Source: Sinohyriopsis cumingii (taxonomy: Eukaryota; Mollusca; Bivalvia; Unionida; Unionidae). Taken from it: 64,000 nucleotides of DNA. The notes beneath the pieces are model-generated. The model was given only the letters and a program-made list of their open reading frames with translations. It was not told where the DNA came from and did not search any database. Shown here one piece after another: positions 1 through 11,790 of the stretch. Within the stretch, counting starts at the first letter, position 1, and every line of letters starts with the position of its first letter. The position numbers and the translations under genes were made by a program. Where the stretch lies: the NCBI GenBank assembly GCA_028554795.2, contig CM068839.1:86077540-86141539 (forward strand), in the 5' to 3' direction.

Positions 1-283
1 TTAGCCACCTCTGCAATTAATCAAATCAGAGTTATAAATTTTGAATAAATTTTCCGAACAAGTTTGAATTTAGTGTACGTAGTGTACATACTTATTGAAA
101 TTAAAAACCAATCGGTCAAGTCTAAACGACTTATAGCAGTTGAGTGACGCATGGTAAAAGAGTAAGTGTGAGAATTTAAACGGCGGTACCAAAACAGATC
201 AATTCAGATGTAAGATTAATTGATCCAGGAGGGATGCCAAGCCAAAATGGATCCCTATTAGATATTTACAGGCAATTTTAGTA

Positions 284-1009
284 GCCCTAAGAAGGGCATT
301 TTGTTTTTAGGCAAATGTTCCCCGTATGTCCTCTGCTTCCCTGCATAGCCGGGCTGTTTTGCTTTCTTCGTTAGTTTCCCCAGGAAAGGCATAACCATGA
401 AGTTTAGCGATGTATTTAGCCGCCTCGGTCAGCTGGCGCAAGGAGAACTCTGAGTAAGCTTCATAATAGAATTGGCTCAAAATTCTGACTCCATAATGCC
501 ATTGTGCCAGTCGTGGTTTCTGTGTACCAAGAGAGCGCCAATTAATGTATTGGATTGCATTGACGAAGTGGCCCGCTTTTTTGATATCATCAATTGCCTT
601 TCACAGTCTCATATTCCGGTAGATAGAGCCTTCCTTTTTTCCACTCTGTTTAGGTGGTGCAGGTTCCTCAGCTTCATCGCCGCTGGATGATGATACTTCC
701 AGGGCCGCTGCCAGCGTGGAAGTTTCAAATTCTTCGGGGTCGTCTGCCAACAGTGCCTGGATTTGGCTGAGTATGTTAGTAGAAATAGTTTGTGAAGCTT
801 GATTTAAAATTTCAGCCAGTTGTTGTTGAGTTACTGACGGATCTTGGTCCGTATTGGTATGGACAGTCTTATTCTCAATCCCGGCCCTTTGTGTTGTGAG
901 AGGTAGACTGTTGTAGTTTGTTCTCTTGTTGAGTCGCAATACTGGAGTCACGTGGTAACTGGGTCTGCTTTCGCTCCGTGAGTGAGTTCGTAGAGGTGTT
1001 AATTTTCAT
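284..1009 (-). pseudogene. Unknown acidic/Gln-rich protein, broken
   Basis: I do not recognise this gene. The best start is the ATG at 1009, giving a Ser/Thr/Gln-rich N-terminus. A frameshift near 900 moves into a frame that runs from 951 to 601. That frame holds a Gln/Asn/Ser-rich stretch and an acidic Ser-Asp-Glu patch, ends at a TGA, and continues in the same frame to about 311 with a Trp/Tyr-rich segment. Immediately 3' (284-297) is a small hairpin, GCCCTTCTTAGGGC on the minus strand, which resembles the histone-type hairpins after the Polinton accessory genes but has no downstream purine element. It may be a diverged accessory gene of Polinton copy 1 on the far side of the LINE, or unrelated. 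Confidence 0.35.
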
Positions 1010-1280
1010 GCCAGATGTTGTTTAAGAGACAAGGAGACGGTTAAGAGTAGATCAGGAAGGCAGTATAGATAAAAAGTAAAAAAGTAAATTTTTTTCTTGT
1101 TTTTATTATTTTTATTTTTTTTTTTTTTAAATTTTTTTTTTTTTTGGTCTTGAATTCCTTATTTATTTTGATTCCTTATCTTAGTGGTTTGGAGTGAAAA
1201 CTTGTTTTATGTTTGTTTGAATGTTATTATGTAGTCCTGTTTTAATTAATTCCTATTTTCCTATTTTAATTTTTTGTGTC

Positions 1281-1625
1281 CTTAATTGGTTTTTATTATT
1301 CGGGCTATGAACGGCTGTGTCAGTCTGTGAACCCACGAGACCTAGCAGGCCGTCATAATTCCCAAACAGTGATTTTGTAATATTCGCCCTTAACTGGTTT
1401 TTATTATTCGGGCTATGGACGTCTGTGTCAGTCTGTGAACCCACTAGACCTAGCAGGCCGTCATAATTCCCAAACAGTGATTTTGTAAAAAAAAACAATT
1501 GTTTTTTTGATTAGATTCGTCCTTAACTGGTTTTTATTATTCGGGCTATGAACAGCTGTGTCAGTCTGTGAACCCACGAGACCGAGCCGGCCGTCATAAT
1601 GATTTGTGATTTGTAATATTTTTTG
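1281..1625. repeat. Three tandem repeats of about 105-130 bp in the LINE 3' UTR
   Basis: Three successive units start near 1281, 1387 and 1520. Each contains GGTTTTTATTATTCGGGCTA and a shared core, TCAGTCTGTGAACCCAC, followed by GGCCGTCATAAT. The second unit is longer because of an A-rich insert at 1488-1500. The block lies between the ORF2 3' end and the T-rich end of the LINE, so it is probably 3' UTR tandem repetition. Confidence 0.75.
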
Positions 1626-1659
1626 ACTGGTCTTTGATTTACTTTCCTAGATTTTTTTG

Positions 1660-4600
1660 ATTAGATTGGATTCGTGTATAAAACTTACGATATTTTCGAA
1701 TGCTAGATTAATATTGGGGTTTGTGTTCATCAAGAATTCTGGGTATGTTGCAGGGGATCCAATATTATGCTGCTTAACTTTAAACTTAGCCCTTTCTTTT
1801 TCAAGTGTGTGGCAGTTGTTAAAAATATGCTCTAGGTCTTCTGGGACCCTGCAGTGGTAGCAGTTAGGGTTATGTGGTTGTGGTCCTATGTACTATCCGA
1901 AGCTGTTAGCCAGCTTGGTTTTGCCCGTGAGTATTCTATTTATGAATTTGTATTCATTGCCTTTTGTTTTGGGTGGTTTCCTATTTCTACAGACTTCTTT
2001 AATGATGGTTTTTAGTTTCCTGCATTGAGTGCTTGTGTTCCATAATTCCTGCCATTTATTGTCAATTGAGGGTTTTAGATATGCTATTGAGTTCGCATAT
2101 GCTATAATCTAGGTTGATGTGAGTGGTTTCGTTTAGTTTTTGTTTAGATGTTATATCTGCCATATCGTTACCTGGTATGTTAATATGGGATGGTATCCAC
2201 ATAAATTCTACTTGTAAGTTATTATTGTTCAGTTTATTTTAACAATAAATTGGTTTGCCTAAGATAGTTTTCTCTTGATTTGCTGTTGTTATTAAGTATT
2301 GAGTTTATGACGCTTAGCGAGTCACTTATTATTACCGCTTGGGGTATTTTGTTCTCTTTGATCCATTTGAGTGCTTCATGTATGGCCCAGAATTCACCTG
2401 TGTATATGGAGCAGAGGTTAGGTAGTCTTCGTCCTACTTTAATGTTAAGTTCGGGGATTACGTAAGCTGCTGCTGTTCTGGGTGGTTCTGTTATTTTGGA
2501 TTCATCAGTGTAAATCTTAATGTAGTTGCAATATTTTGAGTTGATTTCTTCTGTACAGATTGTGTTTAGTTTGAGTTCCTGTTCGTTTTTATTGCCATAT
2601 TTCGTAATGAGGGTGCTAACTGAGGGGTTGATATTTATCCATGGTTCTTTGTCATAGTGATTTGCAATTTCTGCTTGGAAGTTGTCTATAGGAAGTTGTT
2701 CAACTAATTGATGGACTAATTTCCCTGCTGGTATGTTTTGTGTTAATTTAGTTCTAAAAGGTATGTTGCATTTATTTATAGCTAGCCGGGTGGGGTGTGT
2801 GTCGGGGTGTGTTGTTAGCCTGGCTGCATATCTGAGGGTGAGTTTTTGTCTTCTAAGGTGGAGCGGCAATTCTCCAGTTAAGATTTGAAGCTCCACTAGT
2901 GATGTGGATGGTAGTGCTCCAGTGCAAATAATTAGGGCCTTTCTTTGTATGCTATCTAGTTTCTTGAGGTTATTTTGGGGTGCCGAGTTGCAAATTTGGC
3001 ATCCGTAATCTAGTTTAGATCTAATTAACGATTTATATAATGCTAGTAAGGTTTCTTGATTGGATCCCCAGGTGGTTCCTTTAAGGTTTGTAAGGAGGTT
3101 AAGGTCTTTATTGCACATTTTGACTAGTTCGTTTATGTGGTGTCCCCAGTTTAGCTTGGAGTCATAATGCATTCCTAAAAATCGAGCTACTTTTACGAAT
3201 TTAATTTCTTGATTTTGGATGGTGAGTTTTGGAAACTGATTTTGTAATTTACGTTTGGTGGTGAATAATACTGTTATGGTTTATTCATGGGATAATTTGA
3301 AACCACATTTATCAGCCCATTTCCCTATTTTGTTTAAACTTGTTTGAATATCGCTGATTACTTTGTGGTTGGAGGGGTTTCCTGCTCTCCATAATCCACT
3401 ATCATCAGCAAATTGTGAGAGTTCAATCAGTTTTGATGTTAAGTTGGTGTCCAAGTCATTAATCATGATGTTGAAAAGGGTTGGGCTGAGTACGCTCCCT
3501 TGTGGTGTACCGTTTTCAAGTGTGTGTGGTTCAGAGTAGGTGTCGCCGACTCTGGTTGATATTTTACGGTCAGCGAGGAAGTTTTCAATGAATTTAAACA
3601 TTCGACCTGTGATGGCGTAGTGGTTGAGGTTGGCTAATAAGCCTTTGGTCCATACAAGGTCGAATGCCTTTTCGAGGTCAATAAATACTGCAATTAAATT
3701 CCTATCAGCTTTGCGTTTGGAGTTGAACGCTAATTTGATTGCGGTTTCCAATCGTATTAGTTGATCCGTGGTGGATCTTTTGTTTCTAAATCCGCATTGA
3801 TTATCGGAGATTAAATTATTGCTCTTTAGGTGGTGTTTGAGTCGGTTGGTGACTATGGTTTCCATGATCTTACAAATGTTGTTTGTTAGGGAAATGGGTC
3901 TGTAGGAGCGAATATCGTTAGGGTCTTTTCCTTGCTTGGGTATTGGAATTACTATTGCGTGTTTCCATTTATCGGGTAGTTTGCCTGAGGTCCATATTTA
4001 GTTTAGTAATTTAATAATTGTTTCTTTAATGTTATTTGGGATATTTTTGTATATTGTGTATCCTATTTGATCTTCCCCTGGGCTAGTTTCGCTTTTGGTT
4101 TTCAATGCTAGGTCCCATTCGTAAGTTGTAATGTCTTTATTTAGGTTCGAGACATTGGGACCGAGGTCATTAAAGAGATTACTGTGGGTTCTTTCTACTT
4201 TGTCCCTATGTAATTGAAATGCTGGGGTGTGGTTGGTGTTGCTACTCATATCTGAGAAATGCTGAGCTAGTCGGTCAGCTTTTTCTTTATTAGTAATGGC
4301 TCCAGCTATTTTTGGGGTGGTGTTAGTTGTCTTCCCTCTAATTGATCTAATCTTATCCCAGACTTGTTTGGTACTAGTTGTGATATTGATATTCGTGCAG
4401 TAATTATGCCAAGATGATTCCTTTGCCTGTTTAATTATGTTTTCAAGGTTTTTCTCCTTTTGTTTATATGTAGTGAAATCAATAGAATTTTTAATGCGTT
4501 TGAATTTATTGAGGGTTTTTTTTCTTATCAGTAATGGCTTGTTTGCATTCATCATTCCACCATGGGACTGCTTGTTTATTTGGGTTACCACTAGTTTTGG

Positions 4601-5495
4601 GTATGTTGGTGGTGGCTGCCTTTAGTATGGTATCAATCAGGTTTTCGTAATATTTATTAATATTATCATTTTCTAGGTTTTTGGTGTCTGCTTTGCTTAG
4701 TGTTTCATTAAATGTGGTCCAATCTGCTTTTGAATATATCCATCTAGGGGTTCTTTTTAGCGAGTTGTATTGGACCGTCATCTGCAGGGTGATTATTACT
4801 GGAAAGTGGTCACTGCCCAAGGGGTCAGTTTGATCCACTCTCCAGTCCGCCACCTGGGTTATTGATGGCGAGCAAATGGTGAGGTCGATGGCGGACATGA
4901 GACCGTTTTCTGGGTTGAGGCGTGTTTTTGTACCGTCATTTAAAATGGTTAAATTAGATTCTGCGGTCCATTCTTCAATCAATTTGCCCCTTTTGTCCGT
5001 GACACCGCCCCCTCCCCCCCCCCCCCCAGCTCGTTATGGGCACTGAAATCTCCACAGATGACGATCTGATCTACTCGTTTGTGATCATTTATTTGTTTGT
5101 AAGTAATTAAGTTGGCTGTGCCTGATGTTCTCCGTGGGTCATAAATGTTGAATATTTGTATTTGACCCTTGCCTGTATGAATTATGAGGGACTGAATTTC
5201 GAATGCTTCGTTGCTACCTGGGGTTGGTGTTATGGTTATTGTTGTTACATTCGGGATGTTATCTGCTATACCCCCACCTCCTTGTCCCGTGGTTCGATTT
5301 TTGAAGTGACCTGGGGCGTATCCTGGGAGTTTGGGTATTTGTTTGGTTCTACTTGTTATTTTTGTTTCTTGAATGCATATAATATCTAGTTTGTGTTCTA
5401 AGTTTTATAATTTGGCTTTGAGTTCACTGATAATACTTATTAGCCCTCTAGCATTCCATTGCCATATTATAATGTTGCGGTTTGTTGTATAATCC
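1660..5495 (-). pseudogene. LINE ORF2: endonuclease, reverse transcriptase, RNase H
   Basis: Decayed polyprotein read right to left. The endonuclease (about 5495-4510) starts with a WNARGL block and contains ETK and a SDHFP catalytic segment. The reverse transcriptase (about 4590-3180) contains GTPQGSVLSP and the catalytic FADD box near 3391-3412. The RNase H domain (about 2520-2130) has the YTDES, E and SDS acidic residues. The C-terminal part (about 2100-1660) has a CYHC...H...C motif. Several frameshifts and stops split it, including stops near 2240, 3172 and 3865, and a long C run at 5015-5030 falls inside the endonuclease. It cannot encode an active protein. Confidence 0.8.
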
Positions 5496-5879
5496 ATTAT
5501 TGGGGTGATCCTTTATTGATTGTTTTGTGTTGAGGGTTATGATGTTAACTTTAAATTTGATTCGATTTTGCTTATTATCTGTGTTATTTTATCCACGATG
5601 GAGTGGTGGTTGTTGATAAGTTCGGCTTTGATCTCTATGAGTAACTTTTCTATTGTCGGGTTTGACAGTGATTTGTTTTTGGTGTTAGTATTATCTGATT
5701 CTTCGGGGTGGAGTTGTGAGTCTTTTTGGGATTTGATTAAGAATGTATCTTGTTTATTTAATCTTGTTTGATCTTGGTTGACCTTGTTTGACCTTGGTTG
5801 GTTGGGTGTTTGGGCTGTGGTTGCTTCAGTTGCTGGTATGTTTTGGGGTTATGATATGGTGGTGATTTTTAATACTGGG

Positions 5880-6091
5880 GGTTAGTTTTTTCGCCGCATG
5901 ATACGGGATTTGCTTGTTGTTCATGATATCTATGGTTTGATATTCCTTGATAGTGTTGGGGCATTCATTGGATTTAGGTAGGTGAGGGCCCCTGCAGTTG
6001 GTACATTTGGGTGTGGGTCTACGACATACACCTTTGTGGTTTCCCCCGCATTTGTAGCATAGTTGGGTATATCTACATCTGTTAGAGAAAT
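5880..6091 (-). pseudogene. LINE ORF1 fragment with CCHC zinc knuckles
   Basis: Minus-strand reading gives the end of one CCHC knuckle (GHFSNRC) followed by CYKCGGNHKGVC and CTNCRGPHLPKSNEC, the typical gag-like knuckles of LINE ORF1 proteins. The fragment begins abruptly inside the first knuckle at 6091, where Polinton homology starts, which marks the 5' truncation point. Confidence 0.7.
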
Positions 6092-6330
6092 GTCCCCAAA
6101 ACTTATATTACCTAGATCATTACCAAAAATCGCGCGGACCTAAAAGAAACACTCACTTTTTTATACTAACCATCACTATTTTAAACATTTTACTAACCAA
6201 TTAAAGAAAATGCTTATACACGCACTTTTTAGCCAAGGTAAAGAATTCATGTGCTTATAGACACACTTCTAATTTTTTTTCTAACCTATCATAGGCAATG
6301 GATTGTTATTTCTTTTCTAGAGTATGGGGT

Positions 6331-6346
6331 AGCCCTGAAAAGGGCT
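6331..6346 (-). terminator. Histone-type 3' stem-loop with downstream element (P1, gene C)
   Basis: On the minus strand AGCCCTTTTCAGGGCT is a 6 bp stem with a TTTC loop. It is followed by ACCCC and, after 13 nt, by GAAAAGAAAT. It lies about 35 bp past the end of the accessory gene at 6381-6755. Compared with the histone consensus GGYYCTTTTNAGRRCC only the closing pair differs (A-T for G-C). Confidence 0.65.
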
Positions 6347-6380
6347 GTTTTTTGTGTGAAAGAGGAGCTACGGCAATCTT

Positions 6381-6755
6381 TTAGGTTCTAAGATTGCGGC
6401 CTCCTCTGGCGACAAGCTTTCTCACAGGATAAGGTCTGCTTCTTCGGAAAGAGAATGAGAACTCTTTGGTGTCGACACGACAGTCGACAAAGCCTCTGTC
6501 AGGTTCAGGTTGATGCTGCTGCTGTTGTTGTTGCTGCTCTCTCTCTGTTCTCTCTTCTGTTTCTGAAGTCTGTACTTCTCCGTCCATTCTTCTTTCTCCC
6601 TGTTAATTTTTTCTCTGAAGAGCTCTTCTATCAGGTCTTCAGTGACTTTTGACATTCTAAAACTCTCTATCTCTTCAGTCTTCTGTATCAACCTTTGTCT
6701 GACACGATGCAAAATTCACGTAGGCTTCGTTCAACTTGGCTAATCTTGAGCACAT
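6381..6755 (-). pseudogene. P1 copy of accessory gene C, coiled-coil polyQ protein
   Basis: Homologue of the P2 gene at 41930-42304. Shared blocks include LIEELFRE and NREKEEWTEKYRLQ, then a Gln run, then a segment containing GFVDCR and DTKEF. At least two frameshifts separate the ATG (6755), the coiled-coil part and the C-terminal part. The Gln tract is much shorter than in P2. No function is known; charge and heptad-like spacing suggest a coiled coil. Confidence 0.65.
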
Positions 6756-6806
6756 CTTCGTAGGAGGATGAGTCGACAATGGATGGTCAGACTGGAGACT
6801 GCCCCG

Positions 6807-6845
6807 TTTTTATGGTCAAAGCGCGGACGTGAAGGAAAACATCCC
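6807..6845 (-). promoter_or_regulatory. Accessory-gene promoter module (P1)
   Basis: Plus-strand GCGCGGACGTGAAGGAAAAC, followed by ATCCC, occurs at 6821-6845. On the minus strand it leads directly into CCATAAAAAC, a TATA-like box, upstream of gene C. The same module is present before the P2 accessory genes at 40.7, 41.5 and 42.4 kb. Confidence 0.55.
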
Positions 6846-7063
6846 TACACGGTTTTCGAGTCGGAACGCTAAACTAGTGTGATGTGAGGGATAGAAAGGT
6901 CAAAGAGCGTGAATCATGATACCTATAGCAAAACAAACGACAAAGGCATTTTTTCTTAAAACACAACATTTTTATTCGAATAACTCATCACTAACAAGTA
7001 ACAATTTTTTTTTCAACATTAACCATTCAATTTAACTAACAAACATTTTTTTATAATAACTAT

Positions 7064-7619
7064 CTATTTTGGATAAGGCTGACAACGTTGGGAATGAAAT
7101 TGTGATTTCCACTGATGGAAGTCATTGGGCCATTGATGTACACTACGTTTCCTAGCTAGAGACAAAAGATAAGCATAATGGTCACAAAACCATTGATCTA
7201 CTTTCTCATCGTTTCTAGAAGAATGACGATCAAAATAAGTCACTAAATGTTCTGAAGAATATCCCAGACTGCGATTATGCAGAAAATAAACACAATATTG
7301 TCCACAGACCAATGAATCTGTGCCTTGTAATTTCACAGAATTGAAGTGTGGTCTGAGGATTTCTTCTCATAAAGTCAATGATATCGTCTTCCAAAGAGGG
7401 CAATCCATACGAATCGATATATTCCACACATCCTTCTTGGGGAAAGTAGACGTCTACCCAGTGGGTTCCTGGGAGATGACTGTCGTCCGTGTTGATCACA
7501 TAAGCTTGATGGTCTTGAGGTTTGCGATGAGGGAGTTCATCTTTAGCACATACGACAGGATTCCAAGAAGCAGTGTACGAAATGTGGTTCAAAAGATAAT
7601 AAAGTTCCCAGGTATCCAT
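7064..7619 (-). pseudogene. P1 adenain-type cysteine protease, frameshifted
   Basis: Equivalent to the P2 protease at 42632-43192. The N-terminal part starts MDTWEL and carries the GTHWV histidine block. A frameshift near 7300 separates it from the C-terminal part, which holds the LQGTDSLVCGQYC block with the catalytic Cys. In this copy the aspartate block is partly changed (EYIDSYGLP). The capsid maturation protease of this copy is therefore not made as one protein. Confidence 0.75.
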
Positions 7620-7773
7620 GTTTGTGTTGTTTTTTTTTTTTTTCACAGGTGATAATAAGTGAACAATTCTATCCTGACTTTATCTTGGAAAATGTCTGAC
7701 AAATAAATGGGTATTAGCTCCGACTTCGTACCCTGGTCCAAGAGAGTTTCTATGCGACGAATCTCCAGAGGCG

Positions 7774-8148
7774 TTAATGGAGGAGAAGAATATTCACGCA
7801 AGCTTTATACCACTGATCAAACACGAATTCTTCCGAGATGAAACTCCAAGCTTTTTCCAGATATTCGTCCAATTTTTCTTCTTGACTCAACATCAGACAT
7901 TTATTGTGCTGAATTTGACTGGGATGATCGTTTTGACATCCATAGCAATCTTTCTTGACGATCAATTCCTTAATTTTATCTCCCAGGACTGTAGCAAAAC
8001 AGGAGACTAAATGTGCTTCTTGTTCAGGCCATCGGGACTTCATCATGATGACTTCTTCGTCTTTGTCTTGGGGTTCTTCTTTCATTGTCTCCTCACATTC
8101 CATGTCCAAAGAATCTCCACTAGGTAAAGAGGGATAACAGTCTTCCAT
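7774..8148 (-). CDS. Small conserved Polinton protein with CxxC/HxxxC motif (P1)
   Basis: A 124-residue open frame, largely collinear with the P2 gene at 43338-43709. It has an acidic N-terminus (EECETMKEE-like) and a central CYGCQNDHPSQIQHNKC motif that could bind zinc (C-x2-C-x9-H-x2-C). It lies between protease and major capsid, as in P2. The motif is familiar from many animal Polintons; its function is not known. It is one of the few genes in P1 still open. Confidence 0.65.
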   Translation of the reverse strand: MEDCYPSLPSGDSLDMECEETMKEEPQDKDEEVIMMKSRWPEQEAHLVSCFATVLGDKIKELIVKKDCYGCQNDHPSQIQHNKCLMLSQEEKLDEYLEKAWSFISEEFVFDQWYKACVNILLLH

Positions 8149-8157
8149 GGCTTCTAA

Positions 8158-9477
8158 TAGTCTCGAATGACTTCTCTCAAACTGTTGCTTTCTAGGGTAT
8201 TATCGAATTCGGCATACAGGATGAAGTTTACCGTGTGGTCTGGAGGTGAGTGTGCAAACTGAAGTTCCACTCAAATCTGACCCGATTTTATAGGGTGGAA
8301 ATGTTCATCGTCGCCGCCTTGGTCTGGAGTGAAATCAAAAGCTCACAAAGCATAGCCTCCTGCATAATCCTCGTACGATATGCCGTGACTGGTGTTGGTT
8401 CCTAACTGACCGGTAGCTTCGTACAGGGACAAGTACGATCTCAAGTAATTCTTTTCGTTACCAAACTTAGGCTCGAAAGGTCGGGTACACAAGGTCTTGC
8501 CATCGCGACTGACTTCGATTTTGGACACATTGTAATGTTGAAACTCAAAAGGATTTTCATTGTAGGCTTCATTGAAGGCTGAATTCTTGACGATGCCAAT
8601 AATCAAACTCTTGGGTAACTGTCCTTGGAACAGATGATCTTCGATCATAGATCGCTGTCGAGCAGGAATAGTGAACGTTTTCACTTCCACGCGGCGTGTA
8701 ACATACTTGGCGGTCGTTCTGCTCAACGTGTGACCGATGTCGTTTCCCACTTTAGGTAACACTTCCACACGTCTCACGTAGAGCCTGGCTTCTTGGATGA
8801 TGGTTTTGTACTCGTTAACATGAGCCATCAAATGGAAAGCGGCGCTGCTACGATTCAGTCTCAGGCGGACATCCACTCCGTTCAGAAATACGTTTCTTGT
8901 AACCACATGTCCAAATTCAAACGATCCATCAATTCTAAACTACGTCCTTGCAGAATTTTCTTTCTACGTTCGTTAAACCCCACATTGTGAAGATTGTCAT
9001 CTTCTGTCAGGGCTGTGTCTTTAAACTTGTTCTCACCCGCTGTGTCAGCTTTCCATACCACGCAAGCATCCAGATGAGTATTTTGGTTTCTTTTCCGTAC
9101 GTCAAGAGATTTTCCAGGTAGGCACGATAACGGTAAGTATCCATGCTGCTGCTGACCAGTTTGTTATTCAAGTACAAGTCGACTTTGCTAAACAAGGAAT
9201 GCATGAAATTTTTGACAGGAGCTACTCTAGCAACGTCTGCGGCATTAGTGTTGTCTATTTTGATCACTTTGACTTTCAAGTACAGGTAACTGCTATTCAG
9301 ATGGATGTAATCTTTGGGCTGACCTTTGATATCAAACTCAGTGGGAGCTGAATCGGTCAAAGAAGAGACGGGATGAAATTCGACCCACTGGGATTCTTGC
9401 ATGATCATCATGGTGGGTGGCATGGCAAAGAGACCTAGTTCCGACTTGGAACAGGCACAAGACTCTCGGTACATCAT
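8158..9477 (-). pseudogene. P1 major capsid protein (hexon-like), broken
   Basis: Homologue of the P2 capsid gene at 43715-45028. The start matches (MMYRES) and the block QESQWVEFHPVSSLTDSAP is retained. Frameshifts near 9060 and 8900 and a frame change near 8342 split it into at least three pieces. Gene order and similarity identify it as the double-jelly-roll capsid protein. Confidence 0.75.
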
Positions 9478-9510
9478 TTTTCTCTTTCTCAATAATTTAA
9501 TAATCAAAAA

Positions 9511-9935
9511 CGTCTAAGTCTCGAACAGTTCTTCTTTTCTTTGTCTTTCTAGCTTTAGAAGTGTGAAGTCTGGTGAAAGAGTGTTTTCTTCGTCGTCTTT
9601 TTCTGCCGTGTCCTTGCTGTGAAGGAAGCGGGAATGCCTGACTCAGTAGCGTTCAAGGCATTTATAGACGTTTCTCGTCGACCCAAAATGTTTTTACCCG
9701 TTTGCAGCAAGACATTTTTGCCTGCCCTCAAGAAGTCTTCTTTAGGGTTTTGTTTGTCAATGATGACATTTTGGAGAAATTCTTTGCCTTGCGTCAGTGC
9801 GGCATCTTTCAAGGCGTGCAATCCTCGTGTCACCATCGGTTTCAACACTGGAGCCACCGAACGAAAGGCTGATTTCAACATATCTCCTAAACCGTGTCCT
9901 CGCTGTCGAGCAATGCCTCGGTACACTGGATACAT
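9511..9935 (-). pseudogene. P1 core/minor capsid protein, frameshifted
   Basis: The N-terminal 90 or so residues match the P2 protein at 45051-45467 (MYPVYRG, GHGLGDMLKSAFRSVAPVLKP). A frameshift near 9620 leaves the basic C-terminal tail in another frame. It lies between capsid and penton genes, as in P2. Confidence 0.7.
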
Positions 9936-9938
9936 GAC

Positions 9939-10874
9939 TTACGAGTCGTTAGAGAACCGTTTTCGAAAATGGAGTTTCACTGTGACTTTCCCTTTGGTGA
10001 ATGGAATATTTTGTCCCAGATCTCCTTTTATAGCAATGTTGACAGTGTCCAAATAAGACTTGCTGACAGGCAAATAGTGAGGATTTACAAATTCGCGGTG
10101 AACATGATAAGTGTTTCCACCTTCCTCGTCAGCGTTCGTGGTAGAATCCACTTTGAAAGGAATTACACGTAGTAACGGTACAGAGGTGTGTCCCACCACG
10201 TTATACTCCACCACATCGGAGTACACAAAGATCAAATTCAGTCCTTGGTTTAGTTCTACCGGGGAACGAAATAACTTGGCAAAAGAATCTTTGTCGGAAA
10301 TGACTGGTAATTCGTTTTTCTTGATCATGGACATCCTCATCTCCATGTCCCCGCCCAACATGGCAAACAATTCAGGACAAAATAAAATGGACAACACTTT
10401 GCCCCCCTCAGGAAATTTCATCAGGAAGCGACGAGCTACTTTATGGTACTCAAGGGCGACACTTTGTTTGACACTCTCCAAAGCTTTAAGAAACAAGACA
10501 TTAAACCTGGATGCAATGGTGCTCACCAAATGTTGTCCGCTAAAATAATAGCCTGAAGGAATGAACAAGTGATAGGTGGTCGACTTTTGATTTTTTGTGC
10601 TAGGGGTTTTCTTATCATATTTTACATGGGTATCCAAGTACTGTTGCATTTATTCGTCATGAACTTCCACTGAAAACAAATTTTGATTGGGAAGGACATT
10701 GAGGACTTGGGTCGGGTGAATGATTTCCACTAAAGCCACTTCCCAATGGGCTTCGTGATCTAATTGGATGGCCTGAGGTAATTTGGCCGTGTAACAGCAC
10801 AACGTGTTCTTGGGAAACACCTCCATGGAACTGTCACTGGGTAAGGTTAAGTAAAATTGGTTATGGTGACTCAT
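9939..10874 (-). pseudogene. P1 penton-like protein with a single nonsense codon
   Basis: Starts MSHHNQFYLTLPSDSSMEVFP, the characteristic start of Polinton penton/minor capsid proteins. The frame is open for 74 codons, then a TAA at 10650-10652 replaces the Gln codon found in P2. The remaining 236 codons are open and end with HFRKRFSNDS. Only this one stop separates it from a full-length gene, so inactivation may be recent compared with its neighbours. Confidence 0.75.
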
Positions 10875-11277
10875 AATTCCAAAGTTCTGTGACTGTCCGA
10901 GGGGTTACTGGAAGTCAGAGGAGTGTCTCCGCCCAAAATAGGGTTAATGTTGTTGGAGTGGTGACTGACACTGGCACTGGACACAATATTCCCGTTGTTC
11001 CCGTTCGAGGAGAATTTCAGAAAGGGATTGGGAAGAAGGTAACCGATGCAACTGCTCAATAAAATGGTCCACAATTGTTTGTCTCCTTGTTGAAAACTCA
11101 AATTGGCGATGGCTGCACCGATGACACAATATACCACACAGATTTGGCAGAAAAAGACGATTTGCGTTTAGGCACACGATCTCCACACCACACCCACAAG
11201 GGTTGTTTCTGTAAATCTTACAGAGAAGAACTGGGTGAAGGAGTGGTAGCAGTAGCTGAGTCTGTGTGAAAGGGCAT
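10871..11277 (-). pseudogene. P1 small membrane protein, frameshifted
   Basis: The C-terminal two thirds (two hydrophobic segments around VYCVIGAAIANLSF and LWTILLSSCIGYLLP) are open. The N-terminus from the ATG at 11277 is in another frame, with a break near 11140-11170. Equivalent to P2 46401-46826. Its 3' end overlaps the penton start by 4 bp. Confidence 0.65.
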
Positions 11278-11288
11278 GATGGTCACTT

Positions 11289-11507
11289 CTTTTAATAGTC
11301 GATGACTTGCGAAGCGTCGATCCAAGAATCAAAACTGGGTGGATATCCTTTCCAACGTACTTTGACTTCTTTGACACTTCGTTTGCCCACTTTACGGGTT
11401 CTGCGTTCGAGAATGTGTTCGATGTCGTACACGTCGACTTCTTTTTTAGTGACACGTTGTAACTCGGGCAAATAAAACATTCCTTTTAACACTTCTCCGT
11501 TCAGAAA
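11289..11507 (-). pseudogene. P1 integrase C-terminus with chromodomain, remnant
   Basis: Only the last 70 or so codons of the integrase remain, including the chromodomain block VKVRWKGYPPSFDSWI. Upstream of 11507 the sequence is not integrase but matches the 3' part of the P2 zinc-knuckle gene. This is the join of a large internal deletion. Confidence 0.75.
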
Positions 11508-11790
11508 AGTGAAGAAATTTAAAAAACAGAGAGAGTGAAGACAGACACAGAAGAAGCCTATGAACTTTTTTAAAGTGTTATGTTGTGGTGTGAATTGGAT
11601 TGTAAAATATTTTGTACCAGAATAGACAATTCATAAAACGTAAGTGTCTCTTGGTTTTGAGTTTTAGAATAAGAATCTACACTCACGCACTCAACCATTC
11701 ACACGTACAATAAGGGTAAAAAAATTGTTTTTTTCCAGTTTTAATTGATGTTGGCAATTGAAATACTATCTCTTTTCGAGAGAAATGGGT

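Larger units (their letters stand above)
1085..6091 (-). mobile_element. LINE retrotransposon, RNase H-bearing (I-like group), 5'-truncated
   Basis: A non-LTR retrotransposon on the minus strand. From its 5' end (high coordinates) it holds an ORF1 zinc-knuckle remnant, an apurinic endonuclease, a reverse transcriptase, an RNase H and a C-terminal Cys/His segment, then a repeat-containing 3' UTR and a T-rich run (A-rich on the element strand) near 1085-1150. The 5' end stops in the middle of a zinc knuckle at 6091, exactly where Polinton sequence begins, so this is a 5'-truncated insertion. RT plus RNase H plus apurinic endonuclease fits the I-like group; the exact clade is not assigned. I could not find a clear target site duplication. 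Confidence 0.8.

Noticed and set aside
284..297. Ninth histone-type hairpin (GCCCTTCTTAGGGC, minus strand)
   Set aside because: The loop is TCTT rather than TTTC, ACCCA is absent and there is no GAAAAGARAT element 13 nt away. Too weak to count with the others.
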